This document shows, one piece after another, positions 26,842-34,452 of a stretch of DNA of 37,184 nucleotides. The stretch covers positions 1-37,184 of the forward strand of contig JASBST010000109.1 in assembly GCA_030148775.1 (NCBI GenBank), written 5' to 3'. This stretch comes from Thiogranum sp. GTDB taxonomy: Bacteria; Pseudomonadota; Gammaproteobacteria; DSM-19610. The notes beneath the pieces are model-generated. The model saw nothing but the letters and a program-made list of their open reading frames with translations, had not been told where the DNA came from and did not search any database. The stretch's first letter is position 1. Every line of letters starts with the position of its first letter. The translations under genes and the position numbers were made by a program.

Positions 26842-26930
26842 TCCCGTCGCCCTGGCATAGCAGAGCGTTCGGACCCTATTGGGAGCTTGTATCCTGCTCC
26901 CGATTTGCTACATCCCTGTGAACCACTGCC
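26842..26930 (-). ncRNA. Putative structured 5' leader of the double-propeller gene (shared with the SoxB-like gene)
   Basis: On the coding strand the leader contains GTAGC, a GATACAAGCTC block, CGAAC and GCTATGCCA, in the same order as in the leader at 30611-30694. Plus-strand positions: TGGCATAGC 26853-26861, GTTCG 26867-26871, GAGCTTGTAT 26883-26892 and GCTAC 26907-26911. TAGCA and TGCTA can pair to close the element, and GGGAGC/GCTCCC forms an inner hairpin (26881-26901). I could not match it to a known riboswitch class. Confidence 0.5.
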
Positions 26931-27012
26931 ACACCACGCACCGTCACTCCTGACAAGGCGGGTAGTTCCTTTACGACCTTTCCGGCTGTCCGCGGCAATG
27001 CGGCAGGCGGGT

Positions 27013-27732
27013 TCAGTCGTACATATTGAGTTCCCACACTTTGTGTCGCGCCTGTAGCTCCCTGGCGACAAACTCGATCTGTGGTCCGTTGGCGCGAAAA
27101 CCGGTGACCGCAGCGCCGTCATCCGCGAGACGGAAATCCACCGCATACAATCGCAGCGGCACCTGCCCTTGTTTACGCAAAACCCAGTAGCGCACCCAAT
27201 GGGTGCCGTTTTTGTCTTCGAGCGCCGCGTCGTAATCGCCGCAGGCCGCGACCAGCGCCCGCAGGGACTGCGGTCGGCGCCAGTCGGCGTCGACGCTGAC
27301 GACCTGATGCGACTGATACGGATCGCCGGATATGTCGTAAGTGGTTTTCTGCGGTTTATGCCGCACCGTCACCTGACCGACGCCGCCCTTGGCGTGCACG
27401 ATCAGACGACTGAAGGCGGAGAACTGCCGCTCGACCGTCGGCGCTTGCTGTGACGGGCGTTCGTCGCCGACCGGTGGCGTGTAAAACAGCACCCAGTCGC
27501 CTGTGGCCCAGTCGGATTCGCCGCCGCCGGCGCCACCGACTTGCAGCGCGGTCGGCTCGCCGTAGGTGGCGACCACCTGCTGGGCGCGTTGTTCCAGCAT
27601 ATCCAGGCCGGCGAAACCCCGCATTTGCCCGACTTCCATCGCGGGCACTGAGCGCGCGCTCAGAGCCAGTAGCAACAGCAGTACCGTCGTACCTCCGCTG
27701 CCCTGTATTCGTTGCAGGCAACGCCGCCGCAT
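27013..27732 (-). CDS. Exported protein of unknown function, co-transcribed with the HupE/UreJ-like gene
   Basis: A 239-residue protein from the ATG at 27732, whose A is shared with the TGA of the upstream gene (TGATG), so translation is coupled. It has a basic N-terminus, a hydrophobic core (TTVLLLLLALSARSVPAM) and a mature part with no recognised family. Visible pieces include FAGLDMLEQRAQQVVATYGE, WVLFYTPPVGDERPSQQAP and HWVRYWVLRKQGQVPLRLYA. The single cysteine in VAACGDYDAAL is unlikely to form an internal disulfide. Operon position ties it to the SoxB-like and HupE-like proteins. Confidence 0.75.
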   Translation of the reverse strand: MRRRCLQRIQGSGGTTVLLLLLALSARSVPAMEVGQMRGFAGLDMLEQRAQQVVATYGEPTALQVGGAGGGESDWATGDWVLFYTPPVGDERPSQQAPTVERQFSAFSRLIVHAKGGVGQVTVRHKPQKTTYDISGDPYQSHQVVSVDADWRRPQSLRALVAACGDYDAALEDKNGTHWVRYWVLRKQGQVPLRLYAVDFRLADDGAAVTGFRANGPQIEFVARELQARHKVWELNMYD

Positions 27733-28826
27733 CAGACGCCGCCTCCCGCGGTGTCGAACCAGGACTGCATCGGGACGCGCTCGACCAGCCAGACCAGGCC
27801 GGCGATACCGGTGGCGATCGACCCGTAGCGGATCAGGCGTGGCTGCCAGGGGCGTTCGCGCCAAAGCAGCAACAACGCCACCAACGGAATGACTATCGCC
27901 AGTTGGCCCAATTCAATGCCGAGGTTGAAGGCCAGCAAGGCGCTTAATAGCTCGGTCTTGCTGAAAGTGATCTCCTGCAGGATGCCGACAAAACCCAGTC
28001 CATGGATCAGGCCGAATGCGAAGATCAGCGCCCAGCGCAGCCGATGCCGGCGCAACCAGAGGTTCTCGACGGCGACATAGACAATGGTCAGCGCGATCAG
28101 CGGCTCCACAATCGCCCCGGGCAGGGAAATGACGCCAAAATAGCCCAACCCCAGCGTCAGGCTGTGCGCCAGGGTGAACGCGGTGACCACCTTGACGGCC
28201 TCGCGGATACCCACGGTGCCGAGAATCACGGCGATGATGAACAACACGTGATCGTAACCGGTCAGAATATGTTCCACGCCCAGCGTGAGAAAGCGCTTGA
28301 CGCGTGACAACAACAGGGGCGCCTCGGCCGCCGACAGATCGATTTGCGCGCTGCGGTGCTTCAGATCCAGCACCGCTTCGCCAAGCACCTGCCTCAGGTT
28401 ATCCGCAACCACGACACGCAGGGTCTGCACATGCTTGTCGTCAAGATCCAGCAGGCTTTCGCTGCTGACCGTCAGAGCGGAAACCGCCGCCTTGCACTGA
28501 TAGGTCAGGTGCACGATCTGGTTGCCGGATGTCAGCCTGGAAAACGGCGCCATTGCCATCAACGGACAGCTCTGGCCGTCGTTGTTCAGCAATAAGGTAC
28601 GGCGGAAGTAATCCTGGTAATAAGCGGTCTCCGTAGTCGCGAACATCAGTTCGTCCAACTGTTGCGGAACCGTCAAGTAATAGTTGACCGTGGCGCCATC
28701 CACCACCGCCATGGCATGACTGACAGTGCCGATGGATTCATGGGCCTGCAAGACAGACATCGGCAACAACATCGCCAAAAGGGGCGCCGCCCGATATCCC
28801 AATAATTTAAAGAGTCGATTGATCAT
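27732..28826 (-). CDS. HupE/UreJ-family membrane protein with a large periplasmic N-terminal domain
   Basis: A 364-residue protein from the ATG at 28826 (GGTGAG upstream). A signal peptide ends at VLQAHE, the Ala-His start common in this family, which could place a metal-binding His at the mature N-terminus. About 170 periplasmic residues follow, then about seven membrane helices. The membrane part opens with FLTLGVEHILTGYDHVLFII, the GxxHIxxGxDHxLF signature of HupE/UreJ_2 proteins, and includes AFTLAHSLTLGLGYFG and FGLIHGLGFVGIL. Relatives are suggested nickel/cobalt or other metal transporters, but the substrate here is unknown. It lies about 95 bases after the SoxB-like gene in the same direction. 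Confidence 0.87.
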   Translation of the reverse strand: MINRLFKLLGYRAAPLLAMLLPMSVLQAHESIGTVSHAMAVVDGATVNYYLTVPQQLDELMFATTETAYYQDYFRRTLLLNNDGQSCPLMAMAPFSRLTSGNQIVHLTYQCKAAVSALTVSSESLLDLDDKHVQTLRVVVADNLRQVLGEAVLDLKHRSAQIDLSAAEAPLLLSRVKRFLTLGVEHILTGYDHVLFIIAVILGTVGIREAVKVVTAFTLAHSLTLGLGYFGVISLPGAIVEPLIALTIVYVAVENLWLRRHRLRWALIFAFGLIHGLGFVGILQEITFSKTELLSALLAFNLGIELGQLAIVIPLVALLLLWRERPWQPRLIRYGSIATGIAGLVWLVERVPMQSWFDTAGGGV

Positions 28827-28922
28827 GACACTCACCCGAAAGCGTGGGGCAAACAACCCGCGGCCCGACAGGGGCCGCGGGATGCCCGTTTGTACCGCTG
28901 ACGCGGCAATCCGCCTTGCTCC

Positions 28923-30572
28923 TTAGTTGCCTTTCTTGATTTCGACGGTGCGTCCGTCGAGCGTCGGCGAAATGGTCTGACGGCTTTCGATGTAGTGGAT
29001 GATTTCATCCACAGCGGTGGTATCGGCGACCGGCGTACCGGACTCGGGCACCGGCGGAACCGGCGTGGTCGAGGCATAGGTGTAGATCTTTTCCATATTG
29101 GCTGCGTCGATCACGCCGTTTTTCACCAGGTAGTCCTTGCCGATCTTCAAGCTGACGAGGTGCTCGTTGTCCGCTGCATTCTTGACATATTTGTAGGTGA
29201 CGTTGCCGTTCCAGCGCATCACGTCACCGCCGGGCCAGCGATACGGATCGGTGCCGAATTGCTGGTTGAGCAGATTGTTGATGATGTTGTAGACCACCTT
29301 CCCTTTCACCGCGCCGGTGAACACCTTGTTGTCGCCCCAGTTGGGTGACACCATGTTCCAGACGTCACCGATGGTCAGCGGACCCGGCGGAATAGTGGCG
29401 CCGTAGCGGATGCCGCGAAAGTGGCACAGATCCGCACCAAAAGTTTCGGCATAGGTGTCACAGAGGAAATTGGCCATGTTCGACTGGGTGTCGCCGCGAC
29501 GAAAAATGGTTTTGGCGGTATAACCGATCCGGGTTTCCAGATAATCCTTGAACGGGGCGTAGGCCTGTTCGGCCAGCGCCAGCACTTGGGGATCCGGCGT
29601 CACATCCTTGCTGATAATCCGTTCGACGTTATAACCGGCCACGGTGATCTCGCCGTTGGCCTCCACCTTGATGTCCAGCATACCGAGATAGGCACCGTGC
29701 GAACCGGCCTGCACCACGATCACGTTGCGTCCATCGGTACCCTGCAGGATGGCGGGATCGGTGAACACATCATGCGAGTGGCCGCCGAGAATGACGTCGA
29801 TACCGGCCTGCTCGGTGGCGAACTTCAGATCCTGCAGCTTGCCGAAGTGCGACATGGCGACCACCAGATCGGGATTCTCGCTGGCGCGCAGCTGCGCCAC
29901 CAGGGCGCTGACTTCATCGGCCACGGCAAAACCGTCCGGCGAACCGCTGGGCGCCAACTGTTCGCCGAGGGCAAAACCTTCGGTCACAAGGGGATGCACC
30001 AGCCCGAGCAGCAGGACTTTCTTGTTCGCCAGCTGCATGATTTTGTAAGGCTGGAACACCAGCTCGCCGGTTTCGGCATCGCGCAAGGTGGTACCGACGG
30101 TGGGGAAGGTGATCATATCGGTTACGCGCAGGAAATCTTCTTTGCCAAAGGCGAAATCACGGTTACCCGGCACCCAGGCGTCATAGCCCATGGCATTGAA
30201 AATCGGGATGACCGCTTCGCCGCGCGTCATCTGCGCCACAGGAGAACCGTCGAAGGTGTCGCCCGAGTCCAGAAACAGCGCGTTGGCGCGCTGCGGCTTG
30301 TAACGCTTGACCAGGGTCACTATCTGGGCATAGCCGCCGAGCTTGCCTTCGGTCGTCGCCAAACCGGCGTACTGATCCACGTTCTCCGGTTCGGCGTGAA
30401 ACACCGGCATGAAAAAGCCGTGGGTATCGTTGGTCCACAGCAGTCTGACTTCGTCAGCGTGCGGGTCGACGGTGGTGCTGGCGGCAGCCGGACCGGCGCC
30501 GATCAGGGATGCGGCCAGCAAGGGGCTGGCCACCAGCCTGGCGAACAGGCTGCGCGGGAAATTCGATCGCAT
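28923..30572 (-). CDS. Exported SoxB/5'-nucleotidase-like metallophosphoesterase, paralogue 1
   Basis: A 549-residue protein with a signal peptide (residues 1-32). The calcineurin-like metal site is mostly intact: D49/H51 in WTNDTHG, D105 in DSGDTFDG, N137 in GNRDF, H242 in MSHFG and H265/H267 in GGHSHD. The usual catalytic His of GNH[DE] is replaced by R138. The C-terminal domain (FRGIRYGATIPPGPLTIGDV; DPYRWPGGDVMRW) resembles the SoxB/UshA substrate domain more than a plain phosphoesterase. SoxB hydrolyses the sulfate group from SoxY-bound thiosulfonate; whether this divergent copy acts on sulfur esters or nucleotides is open. GAGGAG lies just upstream of the ATG. First gene of the operon with the HupE-like protein. 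Confidence 0.82.
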   Translation of the reverse strand: MRSNFPRSLFARLVASPLLAASLIGAGPAAASTTVDPHADEVRLLWTNDTHGFFMPVFHAEPENVDQYAGLATTEGKLGGYAQIVTLVKRYKPQRANALFLDSGDTFDGSPVAQMTRGEAVIPIFNAMGYDAWVPGNRDFAFGKEDFLRVTDMITFPTVGTTLRDAETGELVFQPYKIMQLANKKVLLLGLVHPLVTEGFALGEQLAPSGSPDGFAVADEVSALVAQLRASENPDLVVAMSHFGKLQDLKFATEQAGIDVILGGHSHDVFTDPAILQGTDGRNVIVVQAGSHGAYLGMLDIKVEANGEITVAGYNVERIISKDVTPDPQVLALAEQAYAPFKDYLETRIGYTAKTIFRRGDTQSNMANFLCDTYAETFGADLCHFRGIRYGATIPPGPLTIGDVWNMVSPNWGDNKVFTGAVKGKVVYNIINNLLNQQFGTDPYRWPGGDVMRWNGNVTYKYVKNAADNEHLVSLKIGKDYLVKNGVIDAANMEKIYTYASTTPVPPVPESGTPVADTTAVDEIIHYIESRQTISPTLDGRTVEIKKGN

Positions 30573-30610
30573 GGATTACTCCTCAAAATGTTGTTGGTTG
30601 TACACCGGGG

Positions 30611-30694
30611 TCCGACGCAATGGCGTAGCCCGGGCGGTTCGTCCGGCAACACTCGCCGGCGAGCTTCTATATCCCTTAGCTACTGCTCCATCGC
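30611..30694 (-). ncRNA. Putative structured 5' leader of the SoxB-like operon (shared with the double-propeller gene)
   Basis: On the coding strand a stem GCGATGG/CCATTGC (30694-30688 with 30623-30617) and an inner stem GTAGC/GCTAC (30683-30679 with 30629-30625) enclose GGGATATAGAAGCTC and GGACGAACC. The unpaired blocks GATA.AAGCTC and CGAAC and the closing GCTA.GCCA are shared, in order, with the leader at 26842-26930. Conservation concentrated in short blocks with variable spacing is what an RNA regulatory element would show. I could not assign it to a known class. Confidence 0.5.
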
Positions 30695-30784
30695 GTTCCT
30701 TCCGCGGCATGCCACGAGGAGGTCGCGTCTTTTACTATTGGCTGGCTTGCGTCTCTTAAATATCCGTAGGAATGAGCTATGTAG

Positions 30785-30800
30785 TACTACTATGATAGTA
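30785..30800. promoter_or_regulatory. BlaI-like operator upstream of SoxB-like paralogue 1
   Basis: TACTAC-TATG-ATAGTA is a near-perfect 16-bp dyad of the same form as the dyad next to the BlaI-like gene. It overlaps a second palindrome, GTAGTACTAC (30781-30790), and a possible minus-strand -10 box TATACT (30797-30802). A -35 is not clear. Confidence 0.6.
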
Positions 30801-30934
30801 TATTAACGCGGCGATCCACCTAAATTTCTGATATTACTTGATTTCTTGGAATCACCGCCGCGTAGGACAGCTGCAATAGAATTTCATTATATTACCGTTT
30901 CGTAATATTTTAAAGTTTTATGTGAACAAGTTCA

Positions 30935-30988
30935 CAAAAAAACGGCGTTCGTCCGGCTCCACCCGGAAGGTGGAGCTGACGAACGCCG
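30935..30988 (-). terminator. Rho-independent terminator of SoxB-like paralogue 2
   Basis: On the minus strand GGCGTTCGTC-AGCTCCACC, a TTCCG loop and GGTGGAGC-CG-GACGAACGCC form a long hairpin (30944-30987) followed by seven T residues (30942-30936). It lies about 37 bases after the stop codon. Confidence 0.92.
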
Positions 30989-31024
30989 CCACGGCCTCAT
31001 CGAGGGCCCATCCGTTGGCAGCGG

Positions 31025-33019
31025 CTAGTTATTGATGCAGTTCCATTTGAAATAACCGCAGGGGTCTTTCGGATCCTGGGGGATGAAATACTCGCCCACC
31101 CCTTCCAACGGCTGGATGAAGTCCGCCGACGGCCAGCGCGCGGTCTGACTGATATCGGTGACGTTCATACCCTCGTCCACGCGCAAGGCATAGGAACGAT
31201 CCTGCAGCATGGTGGTAAACACATCGACCAGCGACCAGGGCAGACCAGTCTGCGGATTGCGCACCTGGGTGACGTTATCGAACCCGCCGATGCCGCACAA
31301 CACGCCTTCGAAGTCGATCGGCAGACGGCGGCAACCGGTGACAGTCAGAAGGTCGTCGTCGTTCACCGCGCTGCCATCATCGCTACGGCGCAGATCGACC
31401 AATCGGCGCGAATCGCCCGCCGCCAGGTCGACGGTGATATCGAGTCCGGCGTAACCGTAGTTCCAGCCGCCGCGCGTGTTCCAGGTATCCGCGGAATAGG
31501 TCGTCTGCAGGATGCCTTCGATCACCTCTTTCATGTGCGCACCCGTGGTCGTGCCGGTGGCCAGCCCGTAATACATGGGGAAGAACCGATAGGCGTCCTC
31601 CAGCGTGATATTACCGTCGGCCACCGCGCCGTTTTCCAGCACGTAACCGGCTTCGGGCACCGTCGCGTCCATACGGAATCCCGGGGTGAAGGCGATCTGC
31701 GTGCCAGTGACGTCGCGCATCATCTGCGACAGGCCGACGTTAAAGCTGCTGACCAGCGAGTCCCTGCGGCTCATGACCCCGGCCAACGCAGCTTCCTGGT
31801 TCATGATGCTGCCCGGTGGCAGATGCCCGATAACCGTATCGATCGGCTGCGTCAGGCGCTGACCGATAAAGGGTACGGCACGGAAGCTGACGTTCTGTTC
31901 CAGGAACGGCGCGCGCGCGGCCTGCACCAGCGTCTTGATCGTCGGATCCTCGGGTACGTTTTCATCGATGGCGATCAGCTCCCAGGCCATGCCCTGGTTG
32001 GACCAGTGCTGTTCGGTGCGTGTGTTGCGCCGACGACCCTCGGTGGTCGAGCCTTCATAGCGCAGGGTCACTTCCATATGGCCCAGGTAACCATCGTTGC
32101 CGGCTTCCACCACCGGGGCATACAAGGCGCTTCCGTCGGCGGCCCGGGTGACCGGCGTACGGGTGGCCTCGTGAGTGTGTGCCGAGAAAAAGACATCGAT
32201 CAATCCCGGCGCCACACTGCCCTCGCGCGCCCTGACGGCCAGCGTTTTGGCAAGATCGATGTCTTTATGCATGCCCAACTCGCTCATCACGGCGACGACA
32301 TCGGCGCCGGCATCGCGCAGTTGCTGGGCGTAGCGGGTCAGCAGACGCACATGCTCTTCCCGCCCCCAGGCGAAATCCATGCCTTCGGCCAGCATCGGCT
32401 GCATCATTTCGACGATATCGGAGGTGAAACCGATGAAGCCGACTTTGATCCCGTCGAGTTCGAACATGTGGGTGGCCGGCAGGAAATCTTCCGGCAGCGG
32501 ATCGGTAATGTCGCGTACATTGGCCCCCAGGTTGGGGAAATTCGGTCGCTTGATCGGAAACGGATCGGCCAGTCCGGGAAAGCTCACTTCGACGATCTCG
32601 TCTTCCACCCTGCCATAGCGCGCGCGCGTGACCGCCGGGGTGTAGTAGTAATCCCAATTGCCCGGCACGCCGATATCGATCCCCATCGCGTTCAACGGCT
32701 CGGCCACGGCGTTACCCAGGGAATAAAATGCTTCCACACCGCCGTGAAAGGTATCGCCGATATTCATCACCAGCGTGTCGGCGTTCTGCGCGCGGATGCG
32801 GTCGATCACGGTTTTCATGCGCGCCATACCGCCACGAATCGCAACCGTGGTGCTGCCATCGGCTTGCCGCACAAGGTCCTTGTGTCCGACCAGATTGGCG
32901 TGCAGATCGTTGAGTTCAACAAAAGATATAGTTCTTTCCACGGCCGCGGCCGTGGCGGTGCCGAAAACTGCGAGCAGTGCCGACGCCAATAAGGCTCGTC
33001 GCTTGATAATACGTTTCAT
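31025..33019 (-). CDS. Exported SoxB/5'-nucleotidase-like protein with altered active site, paralogue 2
   Basis: A 664-residue protein with a signal peptide (KRRALLASALLAVFGTATAAA). It keeps D38/H40 in ELNDLHAN and D89 in NIGDTFHGG. GNHE is GNWDYYY (W122 in place of His). The histidine of the SHxG motif is E247 (MSELGMHKD), though H251 follows. The last motif is SAHTHEA (H281, H283). GNWD recalls the GHWE of SoxB as I remember it. The protein is longer than usual, with cysteines C571 and C585 and a Cys-containing tail (DPCGYFKWNCINN). It is monocistronic with its own operator and terminator. Altered metal residues mean activity may differ or be lost. AGGAG lies 7 bases upstream of the ATG. 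Confidence 0.78.
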   Translation of the reverse strand: MKRIIKRRALLASALLAVFGTATAAAVERTISFVELNDLHANLVGHKDLVRQADGSTTVAIRGGMARMKTVIDRIRAQNADTLVMNIGDTFHGGVEAFYSLGNAVAEPLNAMGIDIGVPGNWDYYYTPAVTRARYGRVEDEIVEVSFPGLADPFPIKRPNFPNLGANVRDITDPLPEDFLPATHMFELDGIKVGFIGFTSDIVEMMQPMLAEGMDFAWGREEHVRLLTRYAQQLRDAGADVVAVMSELGMHKDIDLAKTLAVRAREGSVAPGLIDVFFSAHTHEATRTPVTRAADGSALYAPVVEAGNDGYLGHMEVTLRYEGSTTEGRRRNTRTEQHWSNQGMAWELIAIDENVPEDPTIKTLVQAARAPFLEQNVSFRAVPFIGQRLTQPIDTVIGHLPPGSIMNQEAALAGVMSRRDSLVSSFNVGLSQMMRDVTGTQIAFTPGFRMDATVPEAGYVLENGAVADGNITLEDAYRFFPMYYGLATGTTTGAHMKEVIEGILQTTYSADTWNTRGGWNYGYAGLDITVDLAAGDSRRLVDLRRSDDGSAVNDDDLLTVTGCRRLPIDFEGVLCGIGGFDNVTQVRNPQTGLPWSLVDVFTTMLQDRSYALRVDEGMNVTDISQTARWPSADFIQPLEGVGEYFIPQDPKDPCGYFKWNCINN

Positions 33020-33040
33020 CGTTATCTCCTATTGGTCTGG

Positions 33041-33079
33041 CCCCCTCTTTGGGGGAAGCCGTTGTAGTCATTGAACGGC
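33041..33079 (-). promoter_or_regulatory. Two consecutive hairpins in the 5' leader of SoxB-like paralogue 2
   Basis: On the coding strand GCCGTT-N10-AACGGC (33079-33058) is followed by CCCCC-AAAGA-GGGGG (33055-33041), ending about 15 bases before the AGGAG ribosome site. They could modulate mRNA stability or translation. There is no T-run, so a simple attenuator is not supported. Confidence 0.5.
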
Positions 33080-33086
33080 GCTTGAG

Positions 33087-33102
33087 TACTATTATTATAG
33101 TT
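33087..33102. promoter_or_regulatory. BlaI-like operator over the promoter of SoxB-like paralogue 2
   Basis: TACTAT-TATT-ATAGTT has the same 16-bp form as the dyads at 34457 and 30785, with one mismatch between arms. On the minus strand it covers a perfect -10 box TATAAT (33099-33094), so a bound repressor would block polymerase. It lies about 70 bases before the start codon. A -35 is weak. Confidence 0.62.
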
Positions 33103-33136
33103 TTTAGGAAGGCACAAAAACCGGGATATATACTGA

Positions 33137-34036
33137 TCATGGCGCCTGATCGAGTAGCGGCAGCACGAATTCGGCCGGTTTGGAACACACCAGCCAGTAA
33201 ACGGAAAAGATCAGCAGTGTCTTGAACAGATTGGGCCACTCGAAGACATAACTGCCACTGGCGCCGAGGTATTCGAGGCGGGCGCGCAGACCGAGGTCGG
33301 CGCGCGGAATCACTTGCAGGAGGCGTTTTTCGTCGACGGCCTGGACAGCACCGAGCTGCTGGATCTTGCACAGTGTCTTGGCCAGCGTGCCGGGTTTGCC
33401 GGTCAGGCGGCAAGCGATGCGGTCGCAGGCGAATTCGATCTCCAGCGACAACCAGCGGTAGGGCCAGGCAGCGACCGGATTCCAGAACGCCAGCCGGCGC
33501 AAAAACAACAGTGCCCACTTCAGCAGGATGTCGCGGCGGTAGACGTGGGCCAGTTCATGCGCCAGCAGCACGCGCAACTCGTCGTCGTTCAACTGTTCGG
33601 CGGTCCAGGACGGAAACACGATGGTCGGCCGCGCGACACCCAGCACCATCGGACCGATGGTCAGGTCCGGCGACAGATAGACCCGGGGCACGGGGACATC
33701 CAGCGTCCGCGCCAGTGGCAGACAAAGTGCCTCGGCATGGGCATAGCGCCGCCCACCGTCGGTGATGCGGCGACGATAGACCAGATAGCGGCGTACATCG
33801 CGCAGGCTCAGCAACGCCGCCACGCCCAGTGAAACCGAGACGATTGCCATGCGGCTGTCGGGCGCCAGCCGCAACAGCGCAAAAAACGCGGTCAGCAGCG
33901 GCGCCAGATACACAAACACGCGCGCCACCGGAGAATTGAGTCGGAGCAGCCGCACCAGACTCCAGGCGATGCCCACCCACAACAGCGACAGCAGCAGCGC
34001 GGTTAGCGCAAAGGTAAGCAGGGACAACAGACTCAT
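33137..34036 (-). CDS. M56-family membrane metallopeptidase (BlaR1/MecR1 type) without a penicillin-binding sensor domain
   Basis: A 299-residue protein from the ATG at 34036, which overlaps the BlaI-like stop in ATGA. It has three N-terminal membrane helices, then a cytoplasmic zinc peptidase domain with HELAHVYRRDILLKWAL (H160, E161, H164) and a probable third ligand E201 in LEIEFACDRIA, then a final helix (LFKTLLIFSVYWLVCSKP). Classical BlaR1/MecR1 have about 250 more residues forming an outer beta-lactam sensor; here the chain ends about 13 residues after the last helix. The peptidase probably inactivates the BlaI-like repressor upon a signal, but that signal must be sensed by the membrane part or by a partner. 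Confidence 0.9.
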   Translation of the reverse strand: MSLLSLLTFALTALLLSLLWVGIAWSLVRLLRLNSPVARVFVYLAPLLTAFFALLRLAPDSRMAIVSVSLGVAALLSLRDVRRYLVYRRRITDGGRRYAHAEALCLPLARTLDVPVPRVYLSPDLTIGPMVLGVARPTIVFPSWTAEQLNDDELRVLLAHELAHVYRRDILLKWALLFLRRLAFWNPVAAWPYRWLSLEIEFACDRIACRLTGKPGTLAKTLCKIQQLGAVQAVDEKRLLQVIPRADLGLRARLEYLGASGSYVFEWPNLFKTLLIFSVYWLVCSKPAEFVLPLLDQAP

Positions 34037-34422
34037 GATTTTTTGTCTTTTATCCCGTCGGCCAGATTCTGTAAGAAATCGCGTTCCTGTTGCGTTAACT
34101 TTCCATCCTTGCCAAGCAGGTGCGGGATCAATTCGACCATGTCCCCACCGGTGAGCACATCGGCGAAGCGCGACCACATCCGCTTCAATACGTTGGCGCG
34201 GGTCAGGCGTGGTTTATAGGTGTAGGCCCGGCCAACGCGATCCTGGTTCAGGTAACCCTTTTCGTAGAGTCGCGACAGGGTCGTCATCACCGTGGTGTAA
34301 GCGCGTTGGTGTCCCAGTGCGGTCACCACCTGGTTGACCTGTAAAGGTTCGCCGGCCTTCCACAGCACGTCCATGATCACCAGTTCCAGATCGCCCAATT
34401 GCCCTTTGATTTCATCCGTCAT
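34033..34422 (-). CDS. BlaI/MecI/CopY-family transcriptional repressor
   Basis: A 129-residue winged-helix repressor. It begins LGDLELVIMDVLWKAGEPLQ, followed by HQRAYTTVMTTLSRLYEKGY and LNQDRVGRAYTYKPRLT, the standard Penicillinase_R fold; the C-terminal helices mediate dimerisation. It precedes and overlaps the M56 peptidase gene, as in bla and mec systems. A sigma-70-like promoter with an operator lies just upstream (34453-34480), so it is expected to repress itself. Matching dyads upstream of both SoxB-like genes suggest it controls them too. No clear ribosome site was seen before the ATG at 34422. Confidence 0.93.
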   Translation of the reverse strand: MTDEIKGQLGDLELVIMDVLWKAGEPLQVNQVVTALGHQRAYTTVMTTLSRLYEKGYLNQDRVGRAYTYKPRLTRANVLKRMWSRFADVLTGGDMVELIPHLLGKDGKLTQQERDFLQNLADGIKDKKS

Positions 34423-34452
34423 AATTGAACCGCTTGCGCTCGTCTTGAAAAA

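Larger units (their letters stand above)
30573..31024. other. Intergenic region between the two SoxB-like genes, rich in regulatory signals
   Basis: No gene is present. From right to left on the minus strand it holds the terminator of paralogue 2 (30935-30988), an AT-rich block with a BlaI-like dyad (30785-30800) and a long leader with the shared structured element (30611-30694) ending at the start of paralogue 1. The leader would be about 210 bases long. Confidence 0.7.

Noticed and set aside
26842..30694. A known riboswitch (cobalamin, c-di-GMP, manganese, SAM or molybdenum cofactor type) as identity of the shared leader
   Set aside because: The remembered core motifs of these classes could not be matched in either leader.
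29421..30806. A 461-codon plus-strand open frame antisense to SoxB-like paralogue 1
   Set aside because: It mirrors the coding strand of a gene with intact metal motifs; long antisense frames are common in GC-rich DNA.
31535..32992. A 485-codon plus-strand open frame antisense to SoxB-like paralogue 2
   Set aside because: His/Gln/Arg-rich translation typical of an antisense shadow, with no domain.
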